Assembly (NCBI RefSeq): GCF_018279165.1
Contig: NZ_CP047290.1
Location: 125,001 to 175,961 of the forward strand
From: Falsirhodobacter algicola
Lineage (GTDB): Bacteria > Pseudomonadota > Alphaproteobacteria > Rhodobacterales > Rhodobacteraceae
Length of the DNA stretch: 50,961 nt
Reading direction: 5' to 3'
The notes under the pieces were generated by a model, which worked only from the letters and a program-made list of their open reading frames with translations, ran no database searches and had not been told where the DNA came from. Position 1 is the stretch's first letter, and each line of letters starts with the position of its first letter. The translations under genes and the position numbers were made by a program. This document shows, piece after piece, positions 27,755-36,494 of this stretch.

Positions 27755-28270
27755 TCAAATCACCCGCTCGATCGTCCAGTACAGCCCCATGGCTGCGATC
27801 GCGCAGGACGCGGGGACGGCGATGCGCGCGCGGTACCAAGGTTTGCGTCCGAAGGGCAGGCCCAGTACCAGAAACGCCAGAGCGATCACGCAAAGCTGTC
27901 CCAGCTCCACGCCGAGGTTGAAGCCGATCAGCCCCGTGACGAACTGACCCGCATGCAGCCCCACATCGCTGAGGACCGAGGCGAAGCCCAGCCTGTGCAA
28001 CAGCCCAAAACCGAAGACGACGCCCACGCGCGCATAGGTGACCGTCCTGCGCTTGGCGAAGATCGCGTCCACCAGCTTGCTGTGATCCCATATCACGCAG
28101 GCCAGATCACGCTCTAGATCGGCCCGTCGCGTGACGCCTGAAGCCCGAAGCCGATTGAGCTCCGCGACATATTCCTCGCAGAAGATCCGTACCGCTGCCT
28201 CGTACATCAGGCGATGCTCCAGCGCGGTCAGAACCCGCGCCTCCAGATCCTTCCGGGTGATGATCACCAT
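27755..28270 (-). pseudogene. chimera of serine-recombinase tail and HupE/UreJ-like membrane protein
   Basis: One open frame of 171 codons joins two unrelated remnants. Residues ~4-70 (ITRKDLEARVLTALEHRLMY, FCEEYVAELNRLR) match the C-terminal part of a large serine recombinase, similar to but distinct from the copy at 1894-3540. Residues ~80-171 (GFGLLHRLGFASVL, LIGFNLGVELGQLCVIALAF, PWYRARIAVPASCAIAAMGL) match the last third of HupE/UreJ-type membrane proteins, with two or three transmembrane segments. The fusion point is near 28045. The upstream end is cut by an IS3 remnant. It may be translatable but is probably a deletion scar. Confidence 0.7.
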
Positions 28271-28283
28271 ATTGGTGCAGATT

Positions 28284-28386
28284 GAATAGCCCCGAGTTTC
28301 TTAGACGCCTTCACGTCTCATCATCTGCTGCCGCTCGAACTCAGCGGGCGACAGCATTCCGTTTCTCGCGTGCTTACGTCTCGGGT
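28284..28386 (-). mobile_element. remnant of an IS3-family element (OrfB tail and end)
   Basis: Read leftward, the fragment encodes RKHARNGMLSPAEFERQQMM followed by RREGV and a stop, the typical C-terminus of an IS3-family OrfB, then an end-like sequence near 28284 (GAATAGCCCCGAG on the + strand). It is cut off at 28386 by the left end of a second IS3 element. Confidence 0.6.
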
Positions 28387-28440
28387 TGGACTTGCCCGGA
28401 AAATGTGGAGAGCACCAACTGATGAACCAGGAGGTGTTCT

Positions 28441-28725
28441 ATGGGAAACGGGAACAGACCGACGCCGGAGTTTCGGCGTGAAGCGGTGCGGCTGGCACTG
28501 ACCAGCGGTCGGACGCGACGAGAGATCGCGGAGGATCTGGGCATTGGCCTGTCGACTTTAACGCGATGGCTGAGCCAAGAACGTGATGTCGATGCACGGA
28601 ACGAGGTTTCTGCCGATCTGCACGCCGAATTGAAGCGGTTGCGGCGTGAGAATGCGGTCCTGAAGCAGGAGCGCGACATCCTAAAAAAAGCCGCGGCCTT
28701 CTTCGCGAAAGAGGGAAGTCGATGA
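28441..28725 (+). CDS. IS3-family transposase OrfA
   Basis: A 94-residue protein with an N-terminal helix-turn-helix of the transposase_8 type (TPEFRREAVRLALTSGRTRR ... LGIGLSTLTRWLSQ) and a C-terminal leucine-zipper-like helix (ELKRLRRENAVLKQERDILK). It binds the IS ends. Its last codon overlaps the OrfB start (ATGA, 28722-28725). A GGAGG lies upstream of the ATG. The frame appears intact. Confidence 0.88.
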   Translation: MGNGNRPTPEFRREAVRLALTSGRTRREIAEDLGIGLSTLTRWLSQERDVDARNEVSADLHAELKRLRRENAVLKQERDILKKAAAFFAKEGSR

Positions 28726-29587
28726 CCTTCGGCTTCATCAAGGCGGAGAAGGCCAGCGTCCCGATCAGCCAGATGTGCCGTGTTTTTGGGGTCAGCCAGA
28801 GCGGCTTCTTTGCTTGGCAGGACCGTCCGGCTTGTCGTCGCCAGCAACAGGACATGGTCTATCTGGCCCATATCCGGACGGCCTTCGCCCTGTCGAACGG
28901 CACCTATGGTAGTCCCCGCATGCAGCGCGACCTCGCGGATGAAGGGCACGAGATCGGGCGGCGCCGCACGGCACGTCTAATGCGCGAGAACCAATTGATC
29001 GCGCGGCAAAACGGCGATTCAAACGGACAACAGACAGCGAACATTCCTGGCCTGTCGCGCCCAACCTGATCGCGCAGGACTTCACGGCGGACGGCCCGGA
29101 CCAGAAGTGGGGTGCGGACATCTCCTACATCTGGACGGCAGAAGGCTGGCTTTACCTCGCGGTCGTACTGGATCTCTTCTCCCGGCGCGTCGTCGGTTGG
29201 GCCACGAGTGATCGCCTGAAGCGTGATCTCGCTGTAGAAGCCCTGCGACGCGCTCTGATGGCTCGCAACCCTGCGTCGGGACTGGTTCACCATTCCGACC
29301 GCGGATCGCAATATTGCTCTGTCAACTATCAGGCCCTGCTCCGAAAAAGGGGCATCCTGATCTCGATGAGTGGGCGCGGGAACTGCTACGACAACGCGAT
29401 GCTCGAAACGTTCTTCAAGACCATCAAGTCGGAGCTGATCTGGCCGGTCGCATGGCAATCCCACCAGCAGGCCGAAAACGCCATCGCCAGATACATCGAC
29501 GGGTTCTATAACCCCGTCAGGCAACATTCATCGCTCGGCTTCCAAAGCCCCATCGCCTTCGAGCGAAAGGACACGGAAGTGAGCTAA
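28722..29587 (+). pseudogene. IS3-family transposase OrfB, frameshifted
   Basis: The N-terminal part (FIKAEKASVPISQMCRVFGV ... TYGSPRMQRDLADEG) stops at 29069 in the wrong frame. The DDE core continues in the next frame: Asp in WGADISYIW, Asp in HHSDRGSQY, Glu in AMLETFFKTIKSEL, ending at 29587. The break is in a run of four A (29008-29011), where the expected sequence QKRRFKRTT needs five; one A has been lost. This is not the normal IS3 frameshift position. Confidence 0.82.
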
Positions 29588-29625
29588 ACACTCTCCACAA
29601 AAGCCGGGCAAGTCCACACCAGCAC

Positions 29626-30108
29626 CTACTCTAAAACGTAGACATTCAGTATGTCGATGGGCTCGCCGTCGATCGTCCAACTCTCACCATTACCCTCAAT
29701 TTCCGCGAAGCCATAGCTATCGAGCAGTTCCAGCCGGTTCTCGCTCGCGCCATGCTTCAGGACGGTATAGTGGTCAAACTTGTCCGAAGGACGTTTGAAA
29801 AAGATGATCGCCCCTTTTTCTGCTGCCTTGACGAGGCGGGCGGGTGTCGGCGCGTTCTCTTGGGATGCGCGCATATCAAAGCACCCCAGCAACCAAAGGA
29901 CATCGGTACGGTAAACACCTTTCGTTGCGGTCGCAGCGACGCTGCCGTCAGGCGCATCGTCAATGGCTTGCACGAGCTTATTAAAGTCTGCGCTGGCACC
30001 CTTAGGGTCTTTGATTTTTCCCTCGGAATGCCGTAAATTAATCACTGCATAAAGGCTGCAAAAATGATCGAGATCACCTTGCTGCATCGGGAAACTAATC
30101 TGTCTCAT
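29626..30108 (-). CDS. papain-like cysteine-protease candidate, unknown function
   Basis: A 160-residue protein not matched to a named family. It has the order expected of a C39/papain-like fold: Gln in MQQGDLDHFCSLYAVINL, Cys six residues later in the same motif, then His in FDHYTVLKHG and Asp or Asn in LLDSYGF. No signal peptide or membrane segment. The start at 30108 is chosen because a strong promoter (TTGCAA-18 bp-TATAAT, 30151-30180) lies just upstream, so the longer frame from 30180 would start inside the promoter. It is divergent from the nuclease-like gene at 30467 and ends 10 nt from the IS3 element. The protease assignment is a motif-level inference. Confidence 0.6.
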   Translation of the reverse strand: MRQISFPMQQGDLDHFCSLYAVINLRHSEGKIKDPKGASADFNKLVQAIDDAPDGSVAATATKGVYRTDVLWLLGCFDMRASQENAPTPARLVKAAEKGAIIFFKRPSDKFDHYTVLKHGASENRLELLDSYGFAEIEGNGESWTIDGEPIDILNVYVLE

Positions 30109-30150
30109 GAAAAGCCGGTCCTTGATCAATGATCCATTGTTTGAGGCTAC

Positions 30151-30180
30151 ATTATAAGCTCGCTTTGCGCGTCGTTGCAA
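30151..30180 (-). promoter_or_regulatory. sigma-70-type promoter for the protease-like gene
   Basis: On the - strand, -35 TTGCAA (30175-30180) and a perfect -10 TATAAT (30151-30156) are separated by 18 bp. Transcription would start near 30144, about 35 nt before the chosen ATG. Confidence 0.65.
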
Positions 30181-30466
30181 GGCTAGGCTGATACAAGTTT
30201 AGGATATCCGATAATCACGTTGCAATTTGCATTCCTCGCTGACGATTGTCCCGTTCTGTGTAATCCGGCGAAGAGGGCGGAACTGGCGGCGTTGTGGACG
30301 TTTAAAAATAACGGCGACAGGTAAATATTTCGCCTATCGTCATGCATCGCTGATGCTCTACTTGTTTTTCTTCCGTGTAACTTGCATCTTTGGTGGGACG
30401 GCGGAGAGATGTGATGGCATATTGCGTGCCGCTGACACATGGGATCAGATCGAGAGAGGATCCGGC

Positions 30467-31339
30467 ATGGCTTATCAGCGGGAGTGGCTCGATAGAACGG
30501 GAGCACCATATTTGCTTTCGGTTATTCTTGATAGACTCGGGGCGATGGACGAGGCGTTCGTCAGCTATGGGGAAGCTGCTAAGATACTTGAGCGTGAACT
30601 GAAGACGCCAATGATCTTCAGCCTTCACATCGGAAGTGTCGCCGGCACGATGATGACCGAGATCCTATCAGTCGCGAAGGATGCCCCTCCGATCAATGCG
30701 CTGATTACGGGCACGACCGGAATCCCCGGATCGGGCTTCGCTTGGTATCATGACAATCTGTGGCGCGCGAAGCGGGGCAAGACGTGGGAGCGGCTGGACA
30801 ACGATCAAAAGCTCGCCGTGGTGAAGGATATTCGCGAGGCGGTCAGGGGGCATGACAACTGGGATCGGGTCTTTGAGCAGGCCTTCGGCGCTCGCCCCAT
30901 ACTTTTTAACCAAAAAAGATTCACCGAGCAAGATGGGAAGCCGCTTGAAAAAATGTTATCGGGCGGCAAAGGCGAAAGCGAGCAACACCGTCGACTGAAG
31001 GAATGGGCGCGCGATAATCCGGCAAAGATCGGCCTTCCTCCAGGGTTCGAAGGGAAAGTCCAGAGCGACCTGCTGTCCGGTGACCGGATCGACGTCCTGT
31101 TTACGAAGGGCGAGGAGTTCGCTGTTGTCGAAGTGAAGTCTTGTCTGTCAAGCGATGACGACCTCCGCCGCGGCATCTACCAGTGCGTGAAGTATCGGGA
31201 GGTGATCCGAGCGACGCGCCTGCCGGTCGAGGTGGAAGTGCGCGCAATCCTTTTGTCAGAGCGAGAATTGCCGTCAGAACTTGCGGCCAGAGCAAAGCTT
31301 CTTAGCGTGACGTCACGCGTTCACAAGATGAATCCATGA
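30467..31339 (+). CDS. PD-(D/E)XK nuclease-like protein, unknown system
   Basis: A 290-residue protein. The C-terminal domain shows a restriction-endonuclease-like core: Glu in GESEQHRRLKEW (~170), Asp209 in GDRIDVLF, Glu222-x-Lys224 in VVEVKS, then QCVKYR. The N-terminal ~150 residues are helical and unassigned (REWLDRTGAPYLLSVILDRL; FAWYHDNLW). The ATG at 30467 has AGAGAGGA upstream; the in-frame ATG at 30227 adds 80 residues of unconvincing sequence. It is divergent from the protease-like gene, between IS elements, with base composition lower in GC than the flanking operons. Nuclease activity is predicted from the motif only. Confidence 0.68.
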   Translation: MAYQREWLDRTGAPYLLSVILDRLGAMDEAFVSYGEAAKILERELKTPMIFSLHIGSVAGTMMTEILSVAKDAPPINALITGTTGIPGSGFAWYHDNLWRAKRGKTWERLDNDQKLAVVKDIREAVRGHDNWDRVFEQAFGARPILFNQKRFTEQDGKPLEKMLSGGKGESEQHRRLKEWARDNPAKIGLPPGFEGKVQSDLLSGDRIDVLFTKGEEFAVVEVKSCLSSDDDLRRGIYQCVKYREVIRATRLPVEVEVRAILLSERELPSELAARAKLLSVTSRVHKMNP

Positions 31340-31764
31340 CCACGTTCCGCCGCCTCAAATGTCATCTAAGAGACCTTGTTTGAAATGAGGCATTTCAACG
31401 GACAGTAAGGCGACCTAGCATACGGCAGACATACATTTCACAGGCGAGGTGATACGAGCATTCTTTTTACGACCATTCGCGGCGACGGCGCAGATGAATG
31501 AGATGCTGGCACGAATGGTTGATCTGGTTGCAGCGCCGATCTGTGAGTGGAAGACAATTTCGCCACAAATGATATCAGCGAGGCCTGATTGGCGCGCCCT
31601 TGCGACACTTTGCGCTGTGTCGAACGGCTACTGTCCTAGCACACGACAAGGCGAAGCGTTCCGACACTTGGGGCTTTTGTCTGATGTGATTGAGGCAGCG
31701 ACGCCGGGCGGGGTTTAATAGTTTCCTGACGCAGCCTCCTTCGGAATGAGCTTCACAAGCGTTT
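31340..31764. other. non-coding or unassigned stretch before the IS5 element
   Basis: About 425 bp. A single 89-codon frame (31449-31718, + strand) has no recognised domain and no good ribosome-binding site; it could be a gene remnant but is not supported as a gene. Confidence 0.4.
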
Positions 31765-32595
31765 GGGTTAGGACCCATTGATTTTCGTCTTGTGGCGTGA
31801 TTCAGCGTTCGGAAATCGAGCGGTAACATGTCTGAACTTTTCTGGTTGAGCGACGCGCAGATGGCACGTCTTGAGCCCTACTTCCCGAAGTTCCACAGCA
31901 AGCCACGTGTTGATGATCGGCGTGTATCAAGCGGCATTATCTTTATCAATCGCGATGGGTTAGGCTGGCGAGATGCACCGAAGGAATACGGCCCTCGCAA
32001 GACGCTTTACAACCGTTGGAAGCGCTGGAGCGACAAGGGCATCTTTGCCCAGATGATGGTTGGATTGACCGCTGAGCACAGCGAAAAGAAGACCGTCATG
32101 ATCGACGCGACTTACCTGAAGGCCCACCGCACTGCGACCAGCATGGGCGTCAAAAAGGGGGGCGTGGACGCCTGATCGGTCGCACCAAGGGCGGTATGAA
32201 CACCAAGTTGCATGCCGTGCATGACAGCCAAGGACGTCCAATCAACCTGTTCGTTTCCGCAGGACAGGTCAGCGATTACATCGGCGCGCGGGTATTGGTG
32301 AGCAACCTACCGGACGCCGAATGGTCCTTGGAGACCGGGGCTATGACGTTGATTGGTTTAGCGAAGCGCTGGAAGACAAGGGGATACGCGCCTGCATCCC
32401 TTGTCGAAAGCAACGCAGAACACCCATCAACTATGACAAGTGCCGATACAAACGCCGCAACCGGATCGAGATCATGTTTCGGTAGGCTCAAGGACTGGCG
32501 ACGCGTTGCAACTTGCTACGACAGGTGTCCGAAGGCCTTCCTGTCGTCCATCGCCCTCGCCGCCACCGTCATTTTCTGGCTATGAGTCCTGACCC
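31765..32595 (+). mobile_element. IS5-family (IS427/IS1031-like) insertion sequence, degenerate
   Basis: The ends are imperfect inverted repeats of the form GGGTtAGGACcCAT (31765) and, at 32595 reading inward on the - strand, GGGTcAGGACtCAT. The ~831-bp length fits this group. It has interrupted an older IS3 orfA on its right side. The transposase frame carries several shifts. Confidence 0.8.
31828..32585 (+). pseudogene. IS5-family transposase, multiply frameshifted
   Basis: The N-terminal part reads MSELFWLSDAQMARLEPYFP ... GWRDAPKEYGPRKTLYNRWK ... MIDATYLKAHRTA and stops at 32175. A run A5G6 just before the stop (~32154-32164) could support a natural -1 frameshift, which is known for this IS group. 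But the continuation is also damaged: the expected GDRGYD motif is out of frame near 32330, and the frame only returns near 32480, where GRLKDWRRVAT resumes. These two opposite indels make the copy inactive. Confidence 0.8.
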
Positions 32596-32825
32596 TGAGT
32601 CCGAGACGGCCTTCCGCAAACTTTCATTCACTTTCTTAAGCTCCTTGAGGCGCTTCACCTAATTGGTCTTCAGCCCGCCGAACTCCTTACGCCAGCGGTA
32701 GTAGGTGAACTGCGTCACATTGATGGATCGCATAGCCTAGACAACCGATCGGCCTTGCCACACCAGCAGGTCAATCTGCCAAAGTTTCGCGACAATTCTT
32801 TCAGCTCGTGTTTCTTCTGGGGCAT
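32596..32825 (-). pseudogene. IS3-family OrfA remnant
   Basis: The frame begins MPQKKHELKEL at 32825, loses frame, then in another frame reads SINVTQFTYYRWRKEFGGLK, a stop, and VKRLKELKKVNESLRKAVSD, the recognisable OrfA leucine-zipper end. The IS5 element abuts it at 32595, so the IS3 element was split by it. A GGCCCC...GGGG end-like sequence at ~32866-32885 may be the outer end of this element. Confidence 0.65.
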
Positions 32826-32913
32826 TCTCTCGTCCTCTAAATGGCTCAAAATCCATAATTGAGGTGAGGCCCCTTTTCAGGGGTCCGGCCACATGGCACT
32901 TACCGTCGAACAC

Positions 32914-33747
32914 TTACCCCTTTCTTCCCGGCGCCCCCAAAAGGTGGGATATATCGCCCGCGGTGCGTGTGAGAGCTTTGCCGAGCACCTCTATCTTCGC
33001 GGCTTTCGCTTCGGTGCGAGTGAGCGACAAGGCGAGTCCGGCGCAGACCTTTCCATCATGATTGCGAATGGTCGCGCCGAGACAGATCATGCCTTCGCGG
33101 ATTTCTCCATCATCGACGGAATAGCCGCGTGCTCTTATCTGATCGAGCTGTTGGCGTAGTTGCAGCCAATTTCGTACGCTGTATTGAGTGAGTGGTTCGG
33201 GAAAAGCCTCCGCGAATCTGGTCGATAGGTCCGCCTCCGACAGGTTGGCAAGCTGCGCCTTGCCGGTCGCTGTGAAAGGGGCTGGCAGGCGCATTCCGAT
33301 CTGAAAGGTCACGCCGAGCGGCTGGTTCGCCTGAGAGCAGGCTATATAAACCACGTCATTTCCATCCAGCACTGTCATCGTGATCGTGAATTGAGACAGC
33401 GGATCATTCGCCGTTCTGCCCGCGGTATCGAAGTGCTGGTGGAATGCATTGACGAGATTGGACTTTGAGATGAAGCCGCGCGTCCACACAAGTGGCCGGG
33501 GTCCGAGCGATACCCTTCCCATGGTGTCGCGCCGGATCAGTTCCAACTCCTCCATGGCCGTCAACAATCCATGAAGTGTGCTTTTCGGAATGTCGAAAGC
33601 GCGGCTCAGATCCGTGGCCGACGTGCTGCCGTAAGCAACCGAGAGATAGTCCATTATCGCCGCCGCTCGCCGTAGGGCCGGCACACTGCTTCCCCCGGAC
33701 TTGCGCGATAAATCTGGGGGTGTCGGTTGGTTTGGTGTTGACGGCAC
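32914..33747 (-). CDS. blcR: IclR-family transcriptional regulator (BlcR-like)
   Basis: A 277-residue regulator. The N-terminal winged helix spans residues ~25-85 (RAAAIMDYLSVAYGSTSATD ... FDIPKSTLHGLLTAME), and the C-terminal IclR effector domain includes GTGKA-like FTATGKAQLANL and ARGYSVDDGEIREGMICLGA. It is divergent from the aldehyde-dehydrogenase/alcohol-dehydrogenase/lactonase genes, as BlcR (AttJ) is in Agrobacterium, and so probably represses them until a lactone or its breakdown product appears. Assignment to BlcR rests on gene order plus family; other IclR ligands are possible. Confidence 0.8.
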   Translation of the reverse strand: MPSTPNQPTPPDLSRKSGGSSVPALRRAAAIMDYLSVAYGSTSATDLSRAFDIPKSTLHGLLTAMEELELIRRDTMGRVSLGPRPLVWTRGFISKSNLVNAFHQHFDTAGRTANDPLSQFTITMTVLDGNDVVYIACSQANQPLGVTFQIGMRLPAPFTATGKAQLANLSEADLSTRFAEAFPEPLTQYSVRNWLQLRQQLDQIRARGYSVDDGEIREGMICLGATIRNHDGKVCAGLALSLTRTEAKAAKIEVLGKALTRTAGDISHLLGAPGRKG

Positions 33748-33774
33748 CGAAGCGTCTCCGCAAGATCAATATGG

Positions 33775-33798
33775 TGAACCTGGTTCAACATAATGAAC
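33775..33798. promoter_or_regulatory. putative IclR-type operator in the divergent promoter
   Basis: Three TGAAC/GTTCA half-sites lie between the regulator ATG (33747) and the aldehyde dehydrogenase ATG (33815): TGAACC-T-GGTTCA (33775-33787, a perfect palindrome) followed by TGAAC (33794-33798), which pairs with the middle half-site at 6-bp spacing. The block overlaps the region where both transcripts must start. Binding by the divergent IclR protein is inference. Confidence 0.55.
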
Positions 33799-33814
33799 TT
33801 TGGGAGGGGGAACA

Positions 33815-35263
33815 ATGCCAAATCTGAAGGATCCTACGTTGCTTCGGGAGGAATGCTGGCTCGGAAGAGGTTGGGAGGGCGCGCAGGAAACCTTGACGGT
33901 GACGGATCCGGCCGATGGCCGCGTTATAGCGCGCGTTCCGAAGATGGGGGCGGCAGAAACCTCCGATGCCATCGCGGCTGCGGCGGAAGCGTTTCCAGAT
34001 TGGGCCGCGCGTCCGGCGAAAGAGCGGTCCGCCATCTTGCGGCGTTGGTTCGAGCTCATGCTTGAACACGCAGACGATCTGGCCGCGCTTATGACCGCCG
34101 AGCAGGGAAAGCCGCTTGCCGAAGCCCGCGGCGAAGCGGTGTATGCAGCCTCTTTCGCAGAATGGTTTGCCGAAGAGGCCAAGCGCATCTATGGCGAAAC
34201 CATTCCATCGCCATCGCGCACCAGCCGCCTGTTGGTCATTCGCCAACCTATCGGAGTGACGGCGGCCATCACGCCTTGGAACTTTCCAGCTGCGATGATC
34301 ACGCGCAAAGCGGCCCCTGCACTGGCCGCAGGCTGCACGATGATCGTCAAGCCTGCGGAGCAAACGCCGCTGACCGCCTTGGCGCTTGCGCGACTGGCTG
34401 AAATGGCAGGAATCCCGCACGGCGTGTTTCAGGTCATCACGGGGGATGCGCGGGAGATCGGGGGCGTGCTGACCGAGTCGGATGTCGTGCGCAAGCTGTC
34501 CTTCACGGGCTCGACCGAGGTCGGGCGCATCCTGATGGAGCAATCGGCCCCGACCATAAAGAAGCTGAGCCTCGAACTCGGCGGCAATGCGCCCTTCATC
34601 GTGTTCGATGATGCGGACCTCGATGCAGCCGTCGAAGGTGCGGTCGTGTCGAAGTATCGGAATGCAGGTCAGACCTGCGTCTGCGCGAACCGCCTTTATG
34701 TGCAGGCGGGGGTCTATGACGCCTTCGCCGCGAAGCTTGCAGAGCGGGTCGGCCAGATGAAAGTGGGGCGCGGCGATGCTCCGGGCGTGACGATCGGACC
34801 GCTGATCGATGCGGACGCGATGAGCAAAGTCGAAGCTCATGTCGCAGATGCCGTCGAAAAAGGTGCGCAGGTTCTCCTTGGTGGAAAGCGGTCGCAGGTC
34901 GGCCCCGTGTTCTACGAACCGACGATCCTTACCGGCGTCACGCAGGCTATGCGGGTCGCCCGCGAAGAGACCTTCGGTCCTGTGGCTCCGCTTTTCCGGT
35001 TCGAGACGGAAGACGAAGTGATCGCCATGGCCAATGATACGGAATTCGGGCTCGCCGCTTATTTCTACACCGAAAACGCGCGGCGTGTGTGGCGTGTGAC
35101 GGAAGCCCTCGAATACGGGATGGTCGGCCATAATACGGGGCTCATTTCCAATGAGGTCGCGCCGTTCGGCGGCGTGAAGCAATCCGGGCTCGGGCGGGAG
35201 GGCTCGCGCCATGGGATCGAGGAATACCTTGAACTGAAATATCTGTGTTCGGCCATCGGCTGA
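33815..35263 (+). CDS. blcA: aldehyde dehydrogenase, succinate-semialdehyde type (BlcA-like)
   Basis: A 482-residue NAD(P)-dependent aldehyde dehydrogenase with PWNFP at 154-158, FTGSTEVG at 230-237, the general base Glu254 in LELGGNAP and the nucleophile Cys288 in NAGQTCVC. Sequence style (EQGKPLAEARGE, FGGVKQSGLGREG) is that of GabD-type succinate-semialdehyde dehydrogenases. It would oxidise succinate semialdehyde to succinate as the last step of gamma-hydroxybutyrate breakdown. The ATG at 33815 follows a GGGAGGGGG site. It is first of three rightward genes, 23 nt before the next. Confidence 0.88.
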   Translation: MPNLKDPTLLREECWLGRGWEGAQETLTVTDPADGRVIARVPKMGAAETSDAIAAAAEAFPDWAARPAKERSAILRRWFELMLEHADDLAALMTAEQGKPLAEARGEAVYAASFAEWFAEEAKRIYGETIPSPSRTSRLLVIRQPIGVTAAITPWNFPAAMITRKAAPALAAGCTMIVKPAEQTPLTALALARLAEMAGIPHGVFQVITGDAREIGGVLTESDVVRKLSFTGSTEVGRILMEQSAPTIKKLSLELGGNAPFIVFDDADLDAAVEGAVVSKYRNAGQTCVCANRLYVQAGVYDAFAAKLAERVGQMKVGRGDAPGVTIGPLIDADAMSKVEAHVADAVEKGAQVLLGGKRSQVGPVFYEPTILTGVTQAMRVAREETFGPVAPLFRFETEDEVIAMANDTEFGLAAYFYTENARRVWRVTEALEYGMVGHNTGLISNEVAPFGGVKQSGLGREGSRHGIEEYLELKYLCSAIG

Positions 35264-35286
35264 ACACTCTGAGGGAGGACGCCAAT

Positions 35287-36447
35287 ATGACACTGACACC
35301 TTTCAGCTTTTCGACGGTGCGCGATGTCCATCTGGAATGGGGAGGTGCAGGCAAGCTCGGCGCGCTTCTGGCCGAACGTTTCACAGGGCGTAACCTGCTG
35401 CTGGTTACCGACCGTGGGCTGATCGACGCGGGTCTGATCGCCCCGATCGAAGGCGCGCTGACGCAGGCGGGCTTCGCTGTGACCGTCTTCGACGAGGTGG
35501 TGGCCGATCCGCCCGAGGCCATCGTGCGCGGGTGCACGGATATGGCGCGCAGCACTGGTATCGACCTCGTACTGGGCCTTGGAGGGGGCTCGTCGCTCGA
35601 TATCGCGAAGTTGGTCGCCGTGATGATCGGTTCGGATCAGGATCTTTCGGAGATGTATGGCATCGGCAACGTGAAGGGGCAGCGGGTTCCCTTGGCGCTG
35701 GTGCCGACCACCGCCGGGACAGGGTCGGAAGTCACCAATATCTCCATCATCACCACCGGCGAGACGACCAAGATGGGCGTGGTGTCGCGCCAGCTCTATG
35801 CCGATTTCGTGCTGCTTGATGCCGAGCTGACGGTTGGGCTGCCCCAGATCCACACCGCTGCGACCGGGATCGATGCGATGGTGCATGCGATCGAGGCCTA
35901 TACCTCAAAGTTCAAGAAGAACCCGCTGTCCGATGCCTTGGCATGTGAGGCGCTGCGGCTGTTGGGCGACAATCTGCTGGCGGCTTGTCAGGACGGCTCG
36001 AACCGCGAGGCTCGGGAGAACATGCTGCTGGGGGCCATGCTTGCCGGGCAGGCCTTTGCCAATTCCCCCGTCGCGGCGGTGCATGCGCTGGCCTATCCGC
36101 TGGGCGGGCACTACCACCTGCCGCATGGTCTGACCAACGCGCTGATGCTCGGCCCGGTGCTGCGCTACAATGCGAAAGTCGCGGCGCCTTTGTATGCCCA
36201 ATTGGCCGATGTGATGGGCGTGCAGGGCGAAGGCGATATCCAAGCGCGCTCCGACGCCTTCGTGGCCCATATGCTCGCGCTGATGGATGCAAGCGGTGCG
36301 CCGCGCAGGCTGCGCGATGTCGACGTTACCGAAGACAGCCTCGCGATGTTGGCCGCCGATGCGATGAAACAACAGCGCCTCTTGGTCAACAACCCTGTGG
36401 ACGTCACGGAGGAAGACGCCCTCGCATTGTATCGGGAGGCTTATTGA
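35287..36447 (+). CDS. blcB: iron-containing alcohol dehydrogenase (4-hydroxybutyrate dehydrogenase, BlcB-like)
   Basis: A 386-residue group III alcohol dehydrogenase. It has the nucleotide-binding LGLGGGSSLDIAK, the metal-binding TGIDAMVHAIEAYTS and the His motif GHYHLPHGLTNALML. In the Blc pathway this enzyme converts 4-hydroxybutyrate to succinate semialdehyde, feeding the upstream dehydrogenase. GGGAGG precedes the ATG at 35287. The third gene follows 47 nt later. Substrate is inferred from operon context. Confidence 0.87.
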   Translation: MTLTPFSFSTVRDVHLEWGGAGKLGALLAERFTGRNLLLVTDRGLIDAGLIAPIEGALTQAGFAVTVFDEVVADPPEAIVRGCTDMARSTGIDLVLGLGGGSSLDIAKLVAVMIGSDQDLSEMYGIGNVKGQRVPLALVPTTAGTGSEVTNISIITTGETTKMGVVSRQLYADFVLLDAELTVGLPQIHTAATGIDAMVHAIEAYTSKFKKNPLSDALACEALRLLGDNLLAACQDGSNREARENMLLGAMLAGQAFANSPVAAVHALAYPLGGHYHLPHGLTNALMLGPVLRYNAKVAAPLYAQLADVMGVQGEGDIQARSDAFVAHMLALMDASGAPRRLRDVDVTEDSLAMLAADAMKQQRLLVNNPVDVTEEDALALYREAY

Positions 36448-36494
36448 GGGCCACTGAACCCACGTTTCGAAGTCATCGATTGGAGGAGATCACT

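Larger units (their letters stand above)
28387..29616 (+). mobile_element. IS3-family insertion sequence, complete ends
   Basis: Terminal inverted repeats are visible: TGGACTTGCCCGG at 28387-28399 and its complement CCGGGCAAGTCCA at 29604-29616, extending inward to a shared GTGGAGAG. The 1230-bp element has orfA and orfB overlapping by ATGA. No target-site duplication is apparent, consistent with insertion into or rearrangement of older IS debris. orfB is frameshifted, so this copy is inactive unless supplied in trans. Confidence 0.85.

Noticed and set aside
31449-31718. 89-codon open frame on the + strand
   Set aside because: No ribosome-binding site, no recognised domain, surrounded by IS debris; not supported as a gene.
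33785-35299. A 504-codon - strand open frame
   Set aside because: Antisense to the aldehyde dehydrogenase, which has all catalytic residues.
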